Shown: positions 44,214 through 53,513, counted from the first letter of the stretch. The stretch is DNA of 64,000 bases from Nocardia niigatensis NBRC 100131 (GCF_000308655.1 NZ_BAGC01000071.1:248001-312000), one strand, 5' to 3'. Numbers and translations: made by a program. The notes: generated from the letters alone by a model not told the origin.

Positions 44214-45842
44214 TCAGCTCCCGTCGATCCCGAGCAGGGTGCGCAGATGGCGCGGAGCAGGGGAGCCGTGGGCGAGCATGGCGTCGTGCCAGGCGCGCGG
44301 GGGAGTGGTGGCCGGGCGAGCGGCGGCGATGGCGGCGACCTCGGTGTAACCGACGAAATAGGTGGAGAGCTGGGTGGAGCTGAGGAGGGTACGGCGCCAC
44401 TTGCCGGCGGCCTCGCCCTCCTCCTGGAAGCCGCGGTCCAGCATCAGGCGCATGGCCTCGGATTCGGTCATGCCCTCGCAGTGCACCGACTGGTCGAGGA
44501 TGGCGTTGACGGTCATGCGCAGGTGGGACTTCAGCTGCTGCAGCCGCACCGGCAGGCCGCCGAAACCGGTGTCGGCCATGAGCTTCTCGGTGTAGACCGC
44601 CCAGCCCTCGATGAAGGTGCCGCTCCAGCACAGCGCGCGGACAGGGGTGGAACCGCGAAAGCGGCGGGCCCGGGCGAGCTGCAGGTAGTGACCGGGCATG
44701 GCCTCGTGCACGGTCAGATTGCGCATCATGTGGTTGTTGTATTCGCGGTAGAACGAGGTCACGCGCTCGGGCGACCAGTCCGCCGGGGTCGGCGCGATGG
44801 CGAAAAAGGTGGGCAGCTCGGCGGTTTCGAGCGGGCCGACCGGATCGCAGTACGCCACCGCCACCCCGCGCGCGAACGCCGGCATCTCCTGGATGACCAG
44901 CGGATCGTCCACCAGGGTGACCAGGTCGTGCGCGCGGACGAAGGCGGTGGCCTCGGCCAGCGCGTCCGCCGCCACCGCGACCACCGTGTCATCGGCGGGT
45001 CGGTCCGCCGACAACTGCGCCAGCGCCCGGCGGACGGTCTCCGTGTCCGGATTCGCGACACCGAGCATTTCGCCTGCCGCGGAATGGATTTCCGCCGTCA
45101 GCTGGTCCAGGTGCCGATGCGCGCGGTCCAGGATCTCGCGTGAACTCAGCTCGGTGTCCAGGGTGTGCCAGAGCTTGGCCTCCCACACCCTGCGGCCCAG
45201 CCGCGGATCCCGGTCGGCGCCGTCCACCCGGCCGGTGAGCCACGTGGTGAACTCGGTCAGCGCCGAGATCGCCGCGGCGGCAGCGGGTTCGATTTCGAAG
45301 CCGGGCACCTCGGCGGCCAGCGCCGGCACCTGGCCGCGCACCATGGCGGCCACTCCGCCGAACTGCCCGATGGCGGTCTCGACGTGGACGCGCGGCATGT
45401 CGCCGAGCAGCGCGCGAGCGGTGGCCAGCGCGTCTGGCAGTGCCGTCAACCGGGAGCGCAGCGCCTCCAGCCGCACCTCGGCCGGCGCGAACGGGCGCGC
45501 CAGCAGGTGGTGCAGCAACGGTCCGGGATTGTGCACCAGCGGATTCCACTCGTGCTCACGCAGTTCGGTGAGCGCGAACAGCAGCTGGTCGACCTGCTGC
45601 TGCAGCAGCGCGAGATCGACGCCGTCCTCCGGGGCCAGGTCGTCCGCGTCGACCTCGGCCAGGGTGTGCGAGGCCTCGCGCAGCAGCTCGGCGTCCCCGC
45701 GCACCGCCTCCGCCGACCAGTCGGGGAGCCGATGGTCGGCGCGATGATCGCCGACCGAGGCGGCCAGCTGCGGGTCGGCGGTCAGCAGCGCCTCGACGAT
45801 GCGCTCGGCACGGGAAGCGAAAATCGGCGACATGGCAGCCAC
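44214..45842 (-). CDS. DUF885 family protein (putative metallopeptidase)
   Basis: 542 aa, helical throughout. The zinc motif HEAMPGHYLQLARA is the family hallmark, and the later block ALCWSGTFIEGWAVYTEKLMADTG supplies the distal Glu. A GTG at 45842 with GGAGG upstream lies one base after the modB stop; the ATG at 45833 is an alternative. Family members are thought to be cytoplasmic carboxypeptidase-like enzymes of unknown substrate. Its position between modB and modC is unexpected. Confidence 0.85.
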   Translation of the reverse strand: MAAMSPIFASRAERIVEALLTADPQLAASVGDHRADHRLPDWSAEAVRGDAELLREASHTLAEVDADDLAPEDGVDLALLQQQVDQLLFALTELREHEWNPLVHNPGPLLHHLLARPFAPAEVRLEALRSRLTALPDALATARALLGDMPRVHVETAIGQFGGVAAMVRGQVPALAAEVPGFEIEPAAAAAISALTEFTTWLTGRVDGADRDPRLGRRVWEAKLWHTLDTELSSREILDRAHRHLDQLTAEIHSAAGEMLGVANPDTETVRRALAQLSADRPADDTVVAVAADALAEATAFVRAHDLVTLVDDPLVIQEMPAFARGVAVAYCDPVGPLETAELPTFFAIAPTPADWSPERVTSFYREYNNHMMRNLTVHEAMPGHYLQLARARRFRGSTPVRALCWSGTFIEGWAVYTEKLMADTGFGGLPVRLQQLKSHLRMTVNAILDQSVHCEGMTESEAMRLMLDRGFQEEGEAAGKWRRTLLSSTQLSTYFVGYTEVAAIAAARPATTPPRAWHDAMLAHGSPAPRHLRTLLGIDGS

Positions 45843-45843
45843 G

Positions 45844-46617
45844 CTAGCGCGCCTCCGGCCGGCGATACGCGACCAGCACGATCACCGCCGCGACCAGCAC
45901 CAGCAGCAGCGAAAGCGCCACCGCGGCATCCGGATCGGACTCGCGCTGCAGATAGATCTCCAGCGGCAGGGTGCGGGTCCGGCCCTGCAGGCTGCCCGCG
46001 AAGGTCAGCGTCGCGCCGAACTCGCCCAGCGCACGGGCGAACGCCAGAATCGTGCCCGACACCAGCGCCGGGCGCAGCAGCGGCAGCGTTACCCGCCACC
46101 ACACCGCCGACGGCCGCGCGCCCAGGGTGGCGGCGACGCGCTCGTACCGGTCACCCGCCGTCCGCATCGCACCCTCCAGCGTGATCACCAGGAACGGCAG
46201 CGCCACGAAGGTCTGTGCCAGTACGACCGCGGTCGTACTGAAGGCGATCCGAACGCCCAGCGACTCCAGCTCGTGGCCCACCAGGCCGTTCCGCCCGAAC
46301 AGGTACAGCAGCGCCAGACCACCCACCACCGGCGGTAGGACCAAGGGCAGCAACACCAGCGCCCGCAGCACCGGCAGCACCCGCCAGCCCGAACGGGCCA
46401 GCACCGCGGCCATCGGCACCCCCAGCAGCACGCACAGCACCGCGGCCGCCAGCGAGGTGCGCAGGCTCAGCAGCAGCGCCACCCGCGACGACTCCGAGGT
46501 GATCAGGCTCAGGAAATGCGACCAGTCCACCGCCCCGGTCAGCGCCACCAGCGGACCGGCCACCAGCACGAAGCCGATGGCCGCCGGCAGCAGCAGCCAG
46601 ACCGGGGGCTTTCTCAC
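45844..46617 (-). CDS. modB: Molybdate ABC transporter permease
   Basis: 257 aa from a GTG that overlaps the modA stop (GTGA). Five to six membrane segments; the permease EAA-type loop reads RYERVAATLGARPSAVWWRVTLPLLRPAL. The end FAGSLQGRTRTLPLEIYLQRESDPDAAVALSLLL is characteristic of ModB. Forms the channel for molybdate with ModC. Confidence 0.92.
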   Translation of the reverse strand: MRKPPVWLLLPAAIGFVLVAGPLVALTGAVDWSHFLSLITSESSRVALLLSLRTSLAAAVLCVLLGVPMAAVLARSGWRVLPVLRALVLLPLVLPPVVGGLALLYLFGRNGLVGHELESLGVRIAFSTTAVVLAQTFVALPFLVITLEGAMRTAGDRYERVAATLGARPSAVWWRVTLPLLRPALVSGTILAFARALGEFGATLTFAGSLQGRTRTLPLEIYLQRESDPDAAVALSLLLVLVAAVIVLVAYRRPEAR

Positions 46618-47459
46618 GGCTGCCCGAAACCGGCCTGCTGCAGCGCCTTCCGGCCATCCGGACCGGTGACCAGCGTGACGAAGTCCTTGGCGGCCTGGGC
46701 ATTCTTCGAATCCGCCACCGTGGCAATGGGATAGGTGTTCACCGCGGTCGTGGACTCCGGGAAGCTCACCGTCGTCACCTTGCTGCCCGCGCCCGCGGCA
46801 TCCGTGACATAGACCAGGCCCGCATCGGCCTGGCCCGAGGTGACCTTGGACAGCACATCGGTCACCGAGGACTCCTCACTCACCGGCGAAATCGACACGC
46901 CCGCACCGGAGGTCACCTTCTTGGCGGCCGAACCACACGGCACCTGCGGTGCGCACACCACCAGCCGCAGACCCGACTTGGACAGATCCGCCAGCGAAGC
47001 GACGTGCGCCGGGTTGCCCGGCGGCGTCACTATGGTGAGGACATTCGTGGCGAAGGTCTGCGGCTGGTCGGTGATCCGGCCGCCCTTCACCGCCCTGTCC
47101 ATGTTCGCCTGATCGGCGGAGGCGAAGACGTCGGCGGGCGCGCCCTGGTTCAACTGCGCCGCCAGATCCGAGGAACCGGCGAAGGAGAAGGTCACCTTCG
47201 TGCCCCGGTTCCGATTCTCGAACTGAGTACCCAGCTCGGTGAACACCTGCTTCAGCGAGGCGGCGGCGAAGACCGTGATCGTCCTGGCGTCCCGGGCGTC
47301 CGAGTCCGAACCGCAACCCGACAGCAGACCCGCGCCCAGCACCGCGGTCGCGGCAAGCGCCGCACCGGAACGGAAACCTAGGCTGTGCCACCGGTTTCTT
47401 TGAACGTTGGGGCCGCGGCGGTCTCCACCACCACCGTGGTGGCCTTCACGCTCGCCCAC
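46614..47459 (-). CDS. modA: Molybdate-binding lipoprotein
   Basis: About 281 aa from a GTG at 47459. The lipobox LLSGC is followed by the ModA fold: TITVFAAASLKQVFTEL, FSFAGSSDLAAQLNQGAPADVFASAD, and DAGLVYVTDA. Binds oxyanion outside the membrane. The start is awkward: between the regulator stop (47378) and the lipobox there is no ATG, GTG or TTG in frame, so translation must begin inside the regulator gene, at the GTG 47459 or at ATG 47537 (GGAG six bases upstream). Either gives an unusually long leader. Confidence 0.87.
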   Translation of the reverse strand: MGEREGHHGGGGDRRGPNVQRNRWHSLGFRSGAALAATAVLGAGLLSGCGSDSDARDARTITVFAAASLKQVFTELGTQFENRNRGTKVTFSFAGSSDLAAQLNQGAPADVFASADQANMDRAVKGGRITDQPQTFATNVLTIVTPPGNPAHVASLADLSKSGLRLVVCAPQVPCGSAAKKVTSGAGVSISPVSEESSVTDVLSKVTSGQADAGLVYVTDAAGAGSKVTTVSFPESTTAVNTYPIATVADSKNAQAAKDFVTLVTGPDGRKALQQAGFGQP

Positions 47460-47806
47460 GCCACGCTGCCGGGCTGCAGGCCCAGCTCCCGCACCGATTC
47501 GCTGCTCATCAACGACACGACTGTGAACGGTCCGCATTGCATCTCCACCTGTGCCATCACGGTATCGGCCACCACCCTGGTGACCAGACCGGGAAAACGA
47601 TTGCGTGCCGAACTGGCACCAGCCATCCGGGTCTGCGGAGTGCGTGCCTGCTCGACGGCCAGTTCCGCCAGCTCGCTGCCCTCCACCACCAGGCGACCGG
47701 ATTCGTCCTTGCGTGCGGACAGCGCACCGCCGTCGATCCAGCGGCGCACCGTGTCGTCGCTGACGCCCAGCAGCTGGGCGGCGTCACGAATCCGAATGTC
47801 GGGCAT
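47378..47806 (-). CDS. Molybdate-responsive-type regulator: excisionase-like HTH plus TOBE domain
   Basis: 142 aa from the ATG at 47806. Residues 1-45 form a MerR/excisionase HTH (IRIRDAAQLLGVSDDTVRRWIDGGALSARKDESGR). Residues ~70-135 are a TOBE/Mop domain (NRFPGLVTRVVADTVMAQVEMQCGPFTVVSLMSSES), which binds molybdate. First gene of the mod operon, so it probably controls the operon in response to molybdate. The inverted sites at 47822-47866 just upstream are likely targets. Confidence 0.87.
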   Translation of the reverse strand: MPDIRIRDAAQLLGVSDDTVRRWIDGGALSARKDESGRLVVEGSELAELAVEQARTPQTRMAGASSARNRFPGLVTRVVADTVMAQVEMQCGPFTVVSLMSSESVRELGLQPGSVAWASVKATTVVVETAAAPTFKETGGTA

Positions 47807-47821
47807 GACAAGCAGAATAGA

Positions 47822-47866
47822 TCCGCAGATACGGAAATAACAATTGAATTGAACCGTAGATGCGGA
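47822..47866. promoter_or_regulatory. Paired inverted sites in the mod divergent promoter
   Basis: TCCGCAGATACGG (47822-47834) and CCGTAGATGCGGA (47854-47866) are inverted copies with two mismatches. Each contains CCGnAGATnCGG. Centres are 32 bp apart, three helical turns. The 19 bp between is AT-rich and could hold a -10. Probable operators of the TOBE regulator. Confidence 0.6.
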
Positions 47867-47946
47867 GCACAAGACCCCGAGAGGTGTTCCTGTTCACTTT
47901 CGTGACGGTGGCGCGGTCACCGGCGGCCAGTACGCTCGAAGCAATC

Positions 47947-48774
47947 ATGGCCACGTATTTCGATCCGAAGGCCTGGTCACCTCTGCGCGCGGTGGACCTG
48001 GGCATGGACCTCGGAAGACGCTTGTTCGACCAGAGCTGGCTGGATCAGTGGACCGGATTCACCACCGCCTGGCTCGAACCAGCCGCCGACTTCGGTGCCG
48101 GGACAGTCACCGCGCTCATGCCCGACGTCCTCATGACACTGCTGTCCGAGGGCATCCTCAGCCAGTTCGGCGGGCGGGAGGTCAGCGCCACCCTGCTCGG
48201 CCACGACCTGCGCGCTACCCTCCACACGCTCAAGGTGCGCCGGCGCGGCGCCCACTTCCAGACCAAAACCGTGCTCACCGGGCTGCTCTGGAACAACCGC
48301 CCCATCGAGGAACTCACGGTCATCGCACACGGCGTCCGGCTGATCCCCGGCGTCCCCACCAAACTGCGGACCTCACAGCTCGACCTCAGCGGCGTGATAA
48401 CCCTTGCGGCACTGCTGGAATGGATCAATACCTGGCAGCCCGACTGGCAACTGGAACCCGCCGCGGACGGGCTCATCCTGGCCCGGCACCGGCGACGCCC
48501 GATCCGGGCGCTGGCCACCGCCGAGATCACCGACAACGTCCTGGCCATCACCGTGCACCGAGCCCACTGGCGGAAAGTGCGCGCGCCCAGGCGATTCACC
48601 GCACTGAACCCGATCCCGCTGTCGGGCCTGCCCAGCGAGGCGCGCATCCGCCGGGCCGAGCACGTGGGGGAGCACGTGTTCTTCAGCGTCGACCTGCCCG
48701 CGACCACCGGCTCGTTCGATCTCGCCCAGATCCGCTCGGCCATCGTCGCGGGGACGACGCTGATCGTCTTCTAG
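47947..48774 (+). CDS. Conserved hypothetical protein, lipid-binding-like (DUF2993-like?)
   Basis: 275 aa from the ATG at 47947. No signal peptide or clear membrane segment. An N-terminal helical part (ATYFDPKAWSPLRAVDLGMDLGRRL) leads to a domain of alternating beta strands (SATLLGHDLRATLHTLKVRRRGAHFQTKTVLTGLLW, IEELTVIAHGVRLIPG). The pattern recalls DUF2993/TULIP-like lipid-binding proteins, but I am not sure. Divergent from the mod operon, convergent with pcnA, with no obvious functional partner. Confidence 0.65.
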   Translation: MATYFDPKAWSPLRAVDLGMDLGRRLFDQSWLDQWTGFTTAWLEPAADFGAGTVTALMPDVLMTLLSEGILSQFGGREVSATLLGHDLRATLHTLKVRRRGAHFQTKTVLTGLLWNNRPIEELTVIAHGVRLIPGVPTKLRTSQLDLSGVITLAALLEWINTWQPDWQLEPAADGLILARHRRRPIRALATAEITDNVLAITVHRAHWRKVRAPRRFTALNPIPLSGLPSEARIRRAEHVGEHVFFSVDLPATTGSFDLAQIRSAIVAGTTLIVF

Positions 48775-48796
48775 CGCACCCGAACTCGCCGGGCGC

Positions 48797-50263
48797 TCAG
48801 GATTTCCGAGTCGGCCACCACTCGAGCAGGGCCGCCTCGGCCTCCTCGCGCGACATCGGACCGCGATCCAGGCGCAGCTCCTTGAGGAAGCGCCACGCCT
48901 TGCCGACATCCGGGCCCGGCTTCAGATCCAGCAGCTCCATGATCGAATTGCCGTCCAGGTCCGGACGCACCCGCTCCAGATCCTCCTGCTCGCGCAGGCG
49001 CTCGATCCGGGTCTCCAGATCGTCGTAGGTCGAGCGCAGCGTCGCGGCCCGGCGCTTGTTGCGGGTTGTGCAGTCGGCCCGGACCAGCTTGTGCAGGCGG
49101 GGGAGCAGCTCACCGCCGTCGGTCACATAGCGGCGCACCGCCGAATCGGTCCACTGGCCCTTGCCGTAGCCGTGGAAGCGCAGGTGCAGGTACACCAGCC
49201 GCGCCACATCCTCGGTGAACTGCTTCGGATACTTCAAGGCGCGCATGCGCTTTCGCACCATCTTCGCGCCCACCACCTCGTGATGGTGGAAGCTGACGCC
49301 GCCGCCGGGCTCATTGCGCTTGGTCGGCGGCTTGCCGATGTCGTGCAGCAGCGCCGCCCAGCGCAGCACCAGATCCGGATCGCCCTGCTCCTGATCGATG
49401 GCCTGGCGCAGCACGGTCAGCGAATGCTGATAGACGTCCTTGTGCTGGTGATGCTCGTCGATCTCCAGCTGCATCGCCGGCACCTCCGGCAGCACCCGCT
49501 CGGCCAGACCGGTCTCGACCATGATGTCGATGCCCTCGGTCGGATATTCGCCGCCGATCAGCTTGTCCAGCTCGGTGCGCACCCGCTCCGCGGTGATGCG
49601 ATCGATCTCCGGAACCATCTCGACGATCGCCTCCCGCACCCGCGGGGCGAGCTGAAAACCCAGCTGCGAGACGAAACGCGCGGCGCGCAGCATTCGCAGC
49701 GGGTCGTCCTGGAACGAATCGTGCGGCAGCGCAGGCGTATCCAGCACCCCGGACAGCAGCGCCTCCACACCGTTCAGCGGATCCACGAACTCCAGCTCAC
49801 CCAGCGCGCCGATTCGCACCGCCATGGCGTTCACCGTGAAATCGCGACGGACCAAATCACCCTCGAGGGTGTCCCCGAAGGTGACCTCCGGATTGCGCGA
49901 CACCCGATCGTAGGAATCGCTGCGGAAGGTCGTGATCTCCAGCTGCTGCCCGGCCTTGGCCGCGCTGACCGTGCCGAAGGCCAGGCCGCCGGTGTCCCAC
50001 AGATTGTCGGCCCAGCCACGCATGAGCTCCTGCACCACCTCCGGACGCGCGTCGGTGGTGAAATCCAGATCGGTGCCCAGCCGGCCGAGCACCGCGTCGC
50101 GGACACTGCCGCCGACCAGATACAGCTGATGACCGTGCGCGGCGAACAGCTCGCCCAGCGGGGTCAGCACGTCCGAGAGCCGGCCCAGGGTTATCGCCGC
50201 CGCCGCCAGCAAGCGCGTACGACGATCCTCAACGGCTGCTTCCTCGGACTTCGGCGAAACCAC
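48797..50263 (-). CDS. pcnA: CCA-adding tRNA nucleotidyltransferase
   Basis: 488 aa from a GTG at 50263. The polymerase head reads LYLVGGSVRDAVLGRLGTDLDFTTDARP with the metal-binding DLDF, then RRDFTVNAMA and QDDPLRMLRAARF. An HD domain follows (LLHDIGKPPTKR, SFHHHE). It adds or repairs the 3' CCA of tRNAs. It is divergent from mutT4 exactly as Rv3907c/Rv3908 are. An upstream ATG (50329) gives a low-complexity leader and is less likely. Confidence 0.92.
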   Translation of the reverse strand: MVSPKSEEAAVEDRRTRLLAAAAITLGRLSDVLTPLGELFAAHGHQLYLVGGSVRDAVLGRLGTDLDFTTDARPEVVQELMRGWADNLWDTGGLAFGTVSAAKAGQQLEITTFRSDSYDRVSRNPEVTFGDTLEGDLVRRDFTVNAMAVRIGALGELEFVDPLNGVEALLSGVLDTPALPHDSFQDDPLRMLRAARFVSQLGFQLAPRVREAIVEMVPEIDRITAERVRTELDKLIGGEYPTEGIDIMVETGLAERVLPEVPAMQLEIDEHHQHKDVYQHSLTVLRQAIDQEQGDPDLVLRWAALLHDIGKPPTKRNEPGGGVSFHHHEVVGAKMVRKRMRALKYPKQFTEDVARLVYLHLRFHGYGKGQWTDSAVRRYVTDGGELLPRLHKLVRADCTTRNKRRAATLRSTYDDLETRIERLREQEDLERVRPDLDGNSIMELLDLKPGPDVGKAWRFLKELRLDRGPMSREEAEAALLEWWPTRKS

Positions 50264-50424
50264 GAAAACGCAGCTTAGTCGCTCGGGGTCGCGATCCCCG
50301 AAAAGTGCCCGGCCACCCCCGCCGAGCACGCGGCGTGCCGCGCCACGACCGGCGCCTACCAGCTATGGGAGCTCTGTATATATAGGAGCAACCGCGCTGG
50401 GGCGGGCAGCAGCGCCGTCCCCTA

Positions 50425-50437
50425 TAGACTGACGCAG
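50425..50437 (+). promoter_or_regulatory. -10 element implying a leaderless mutT4 transcript
   Basis: TAGACT (50425-50430) fits TAnnnT, and a start site ~7 bp on coincides with the GTG at 50437. No ribosome-binding site is present. Inference. Confidence 0.4.
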
Positions 50438-50994
50438 TGTCCCCGGCCGATCGCGCGAACAGTCGACGCCGCCAACCCCGGCGGCGTGGTGGTTCGGCCG
50501 GTAATGCGGCGAAATCCACCGGTGCGGCCAAGCCCCGCATGCGCACGGTCCGCGAAACCTCCGCGGGCGGACTCGTGGTCGACGGACTCGACGGCCCCAG
50601 CGAAAAACGCTGCGCCGCCCTCATCGGACGCACCGACCGGCGCGGGCGACTGCTCTGGTCGCTGCCCAAGGGCCACATCGAAGAGGGCGAAACCGCCGAA
50701 CAGGCCGCCATTCGCGAGGTGCAGGAGGAGACCGGCATCCACGGCACCGTGGTCGCCGAACTCGGCAGCATCGATTACTGGTTCGTCACCGAGGGCCGGC
50801 GGGTACACAAGACCGTGCACCACTACCTGATGCGCTCACTCGGCGGTGAGCTCTCCGATGCCGACGTCGAGGTCACCAAGGTGGCCTGGGTTCCCTTGAG
50901 CGAACTAGACTCCCGGCTCGCCTACGCTGACGAGCGCAGGCTGGCCGAGGTCGCCAACCGGCTGATCGACCGGATGGAGAACGGCAGACAATGA
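50437..50994 (+). CDS. mutT4: NUDIX hydrolase, MutT4-like
   Basis: 185 aa from a GTG. A basic N-terminus (~1-40, RRRQPRRRGG) precedes the Nudix domain with the complete box GHIEEGETAEQAAIREVQEETGI. Orthologous by position to Rv3908 (MutT4), a nucleotide-pool sanitation enzyme, though shorter than it. The stop overlaps the next ATG (ATGA), making it the first gene of the murJ operon. Confidence 0.87.
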   Translation: MSPADRANSRRRQPRRRGGSAGNAAKSTGAAKPRMRTVRETSAGGLVVDGLDGPSEKRCAALIGRTDRRGRLLWSLPKGHIEEGETAEQAAIREVQEETGIHGTVVAELGSIDYWFVTEGRRVHKTVHHYLMRSLGGELSDADVEVTKVAWVPLSELDSRLAYADERRLAEVANRLIDRMENGRQ

Positions 50995-53513
50995 CGCGCG
51001 CGGGATCGCAGCGCACGCTGCTTTCACTCGTCGCGGTAATGCTGGCGGTGCTCACGACGCTGGGAATCGGACCCGGAATCGGCACACCCATTGCCGCCGC
51101 CGAACCCACCGGCAGCGGCAGCGGACAGCCCAGCGGACCGAAATTCCTGAAGCTGTCCCTGGATTCGGTGACTCCCAACTCCATCACCGCCACCAGCGAC
51201 CCCTACTTCGTGGTCTCGGGCACCGTCACCAATATCGGCGACCGGCCCGTGGACGACGTCAGCATCCGCATCCAGCGCGGCGCGGCGGTCAGCAGCCCCA
51301 GCGGGCTGCGCTCCACCCTGCGGCTGGACCAGATCAACTACGACATCAACGGCGAATTCCAGGACGTCTCGGAACAATTGACCCCTGGACAGCGCAAGCA
51401 GTTCAGCCTCACCGTGGCGCTGCGCTCGGGAACCGATCTGCCCAGCGGCATCTCGTCCCTCGACATCGCCGCGCCCGGCGTCTACCCGCTGCTGCTCAAT
51501 GTGAACGGCCAGCCCGCGTACGGCGGACAGGCCCGCCTCGACGACGCCCGCTTCCTGCTGCCCGTCCTCGGCGTGCCCGGCACCGACCCCAAACGCGCGC
51601 TCGCACAGCCCGCCCCGCCGCCCGCCGTCGATTCCCCACCGGTCGCCACCACCATGCTGTGGCCGCTGGCCGACCGGCCCCGCCTGGTCGCCGGACGGCC
51701 CGGCGCCCCCGACGGGCAGGCGCTGCTCACCGACGACGACCTGGCCGCCTCCCTGGCCCAGGGCGGACGCCTCGACCAGCTGCTGTCCGCGCTGGAGAGC
51801 GTGGTCAAACCCGACAGCGGACGCGACCGCACCCTCATCAACGCGCTCTGCCTCGCCGTCGACCCGGACCTGCTGCTCACCGTGTCCGACATGACCAGGG
51901 ATTACCGGGTGCTGGCCAGTCCCTCCGACCCCGACGGGCCCACCCGCTCCGGCGCCGGCGGCCACGCCGCCAAAGCCTGGCTGGAACGGCTGCGCGCGCT
52001 CGCACCCGGAATGTGCGTGGTGGCACTGCCGTTCGCACAGGTCGACCCGGCCGCGCTGGCCGCCGCCGGGGACGTCACGCTCGCCGACCGCGCGCTCAAC
52101 GCGCCCGCCGACCTCATCGACTCCCTGCTCTCGGTGAAATCCGTGCGCGGCGTGGCCATTCCGGACGCCGGCGCCGTGGACACCGACGGCGCCACCCTGT
52201 TCGCGCACCACGGCTTCACCACCACCGTGCTCGCCGACAACACCGTGACCACCGGTGACAACCGAGCCAACTTCACCGCCGCCAAGACCCCGCCCGGCGG
52301 CGGCGCCCCCGAACCCGGCACCCCCGACATGGTCAACCTCGCCGACATCGCGCTGCCGGCCGCCGCGGGCGCGAACCCGCCCGCCGCGCCCACCGCGCTG
52401 CACGCCGCCACCTTCGACATCTGGGCCGCGACCGCCCTGGCCGCCATCGGATCCAATCCGCCCACCCCGCCCTTCACGCCCGACAAGGTCCGCTACGACG
52501 TCACCAACGACTCACGGGCAGCACGCCTGCAGGACGCGCTCGGGGCCATCGCGTGGACCGCGCTCAACCCCGAACCCGGCCGGCCGCGCTCGGCGCTGCT
52601 GATGCCGCCCCAACAGTGGGGCGCCAATCGGGACGAAGCCTCCGCCGTGCTCGGACAACTGGACCTGCTGGTGAAGAACGGCCTCGCCACGCTGCGGCCC
52701 TTCACCGATCTGCTTGCGCAGCAGCCGGATCCGCAGCCCTACCAACTCGACTACCCGAGCGAGGCGGCCGACGACGCGGTGCCCGCGCACTTCGCCGAAC
52801 CCGTACACCAGCAGGCCCAGCGCATCACCGAGCTGATGAGCGCGCTGGTGGACGTGCCGCAGCAGGAACTCAGCCCACGCGCCTTCCTCACCCCGCTGCG
52901 CGACGACCTGATCCGGGTGCTGTCACTGTCCGACCGCCGAGCCGGAGCCGCCGCCGCGGACATCAACGCCCAGCGCCGCCTCGACCAGACCACGAAGACC
53001 ATGGACAACCTCTACGGCTCGGTGACGGTGCTGCCGCCCGGCGGCGTCTACACCCTCGCCTCCGAGCAGAGTCCACTGCTGCTGGTCGCCCGCAACGACC
53101 TGCCGGTGGCCATCCGGGTGCGCTTCAAGATCGATGCGCCGGCCGAGACGAACATCACCGATATCGGCGAGCAGCAGCTGCCCGCCAAGGGGAATCGCTC
53201 CTTCCAGATCCCCACCGAGGTATCCGACAGCCGAAACCTGGTCATCCCCATCGCGCTTACCACATCCGACGGTGTGGCGCTCGGCAATGCGGTATCGGTA
53301 TCCGTGCGCTCCAACGCCTACGGTCAAGTGTTGGCAATAATTACGGCGTGCGCCTGTGCGCTGCTGCTCCTGCTGGTCGGCCGTCGGCTCTGGCACCGCT
53401 TCCGCGGCCAGTCCGACCCGGCCGACGAAGGGTTCGAACCCGAACCCCGAGGCGGGGACGACAGTGCGGGGCACGCGGGTAAGCGGGACAAGAAACGACA
53501 GGAGGCACGGTGA
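50991..53513 (+). CDS. Secreted/membrane-anchored DUF6049 protein (Rv3909-like)
   Basis: 840 aa. Signal peptide ~1-37 (ends IAAAEPT). An N-terminal beta-sandwich-like domain (~48-145) precedes a large alpha/beta part (~180-640), a second beta domain (~690-770) and a single membrane segment (~775-797: LAIITACACALLLLLVG). A basic cytoplasmic tail closes it. Function unknown; it is always next to murJ in mycolata, so a role in cell-wall export is likely. 4-bp overlaps on both sides. Confidence 0.85.
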   Translation: MTRAGSQRTLLSLVAVMLAVLTTLGIGPGIGTPIAAAEPTGSGSGQPSGPKFLKLSLDSVTPNSITATSDPYFVVSGTVTNIGDRPVDDVSIRIQRGAAVSSPSGLRSTLRLDQINYDINGEFQDVSEQLTPGQRKQFSLTVALRSGTDLPSGISSLDIAAPGVYPLLLNVNGQPAYGGQARLDDARFLLPVLGVPGTDPKRALAQPAPPPAVDSPPVATTMLWPLADRPRLVAGRPGAPDGQALLTDDDLAASLAQGGRLDQLLSALESVVKPDSGRDRTLINALCLAVDPDLLLTVSDMTRDYRVLASPSDPDGPTRSGAGGHAAKAWLERLRALAPGMCVVALPFAQVDPAALAAAGDVTLADRALNAPADLIDSLLSVKSVRGVAIPDAGAVDTDGATLFAHHGFTTTVLADNTVTTGDNRANFTAAKTPPGGGAPEPGTPDMVNLADIALPAAAGANPPAAPTALHAATFDIWAATALAAIGSNPPTPPFTPDKVRYDVTNDSRAARLQDALGAIAWTALNPEPGRPRSALLMPPQQWGANRDEASAVLGQLDLLVKNGLATLRPFTDLLAQQPDPQPYQLDYPSEAADDAVPAHFAEPVHQQAQRITELMSALVDVPQQELSPRAFLTPLRDDLIRVLSLSDRRAGAAAADINAQRRLDQTTKTMDNLYGSVTVLPPGGVYTLASEQSPLLLVARNDLPVAIRVRFKIDAPAETNITDIGEQQLPAKGNRSFQIPTEVSDSRNLVIPIALTTSDGVALGNAVSVSVRSNAYGQVLAIITACACALLLLLVGRRLWHRFRGQSDPADEGFEPEPRGGDDSAGHAGKRDKKRQEAR

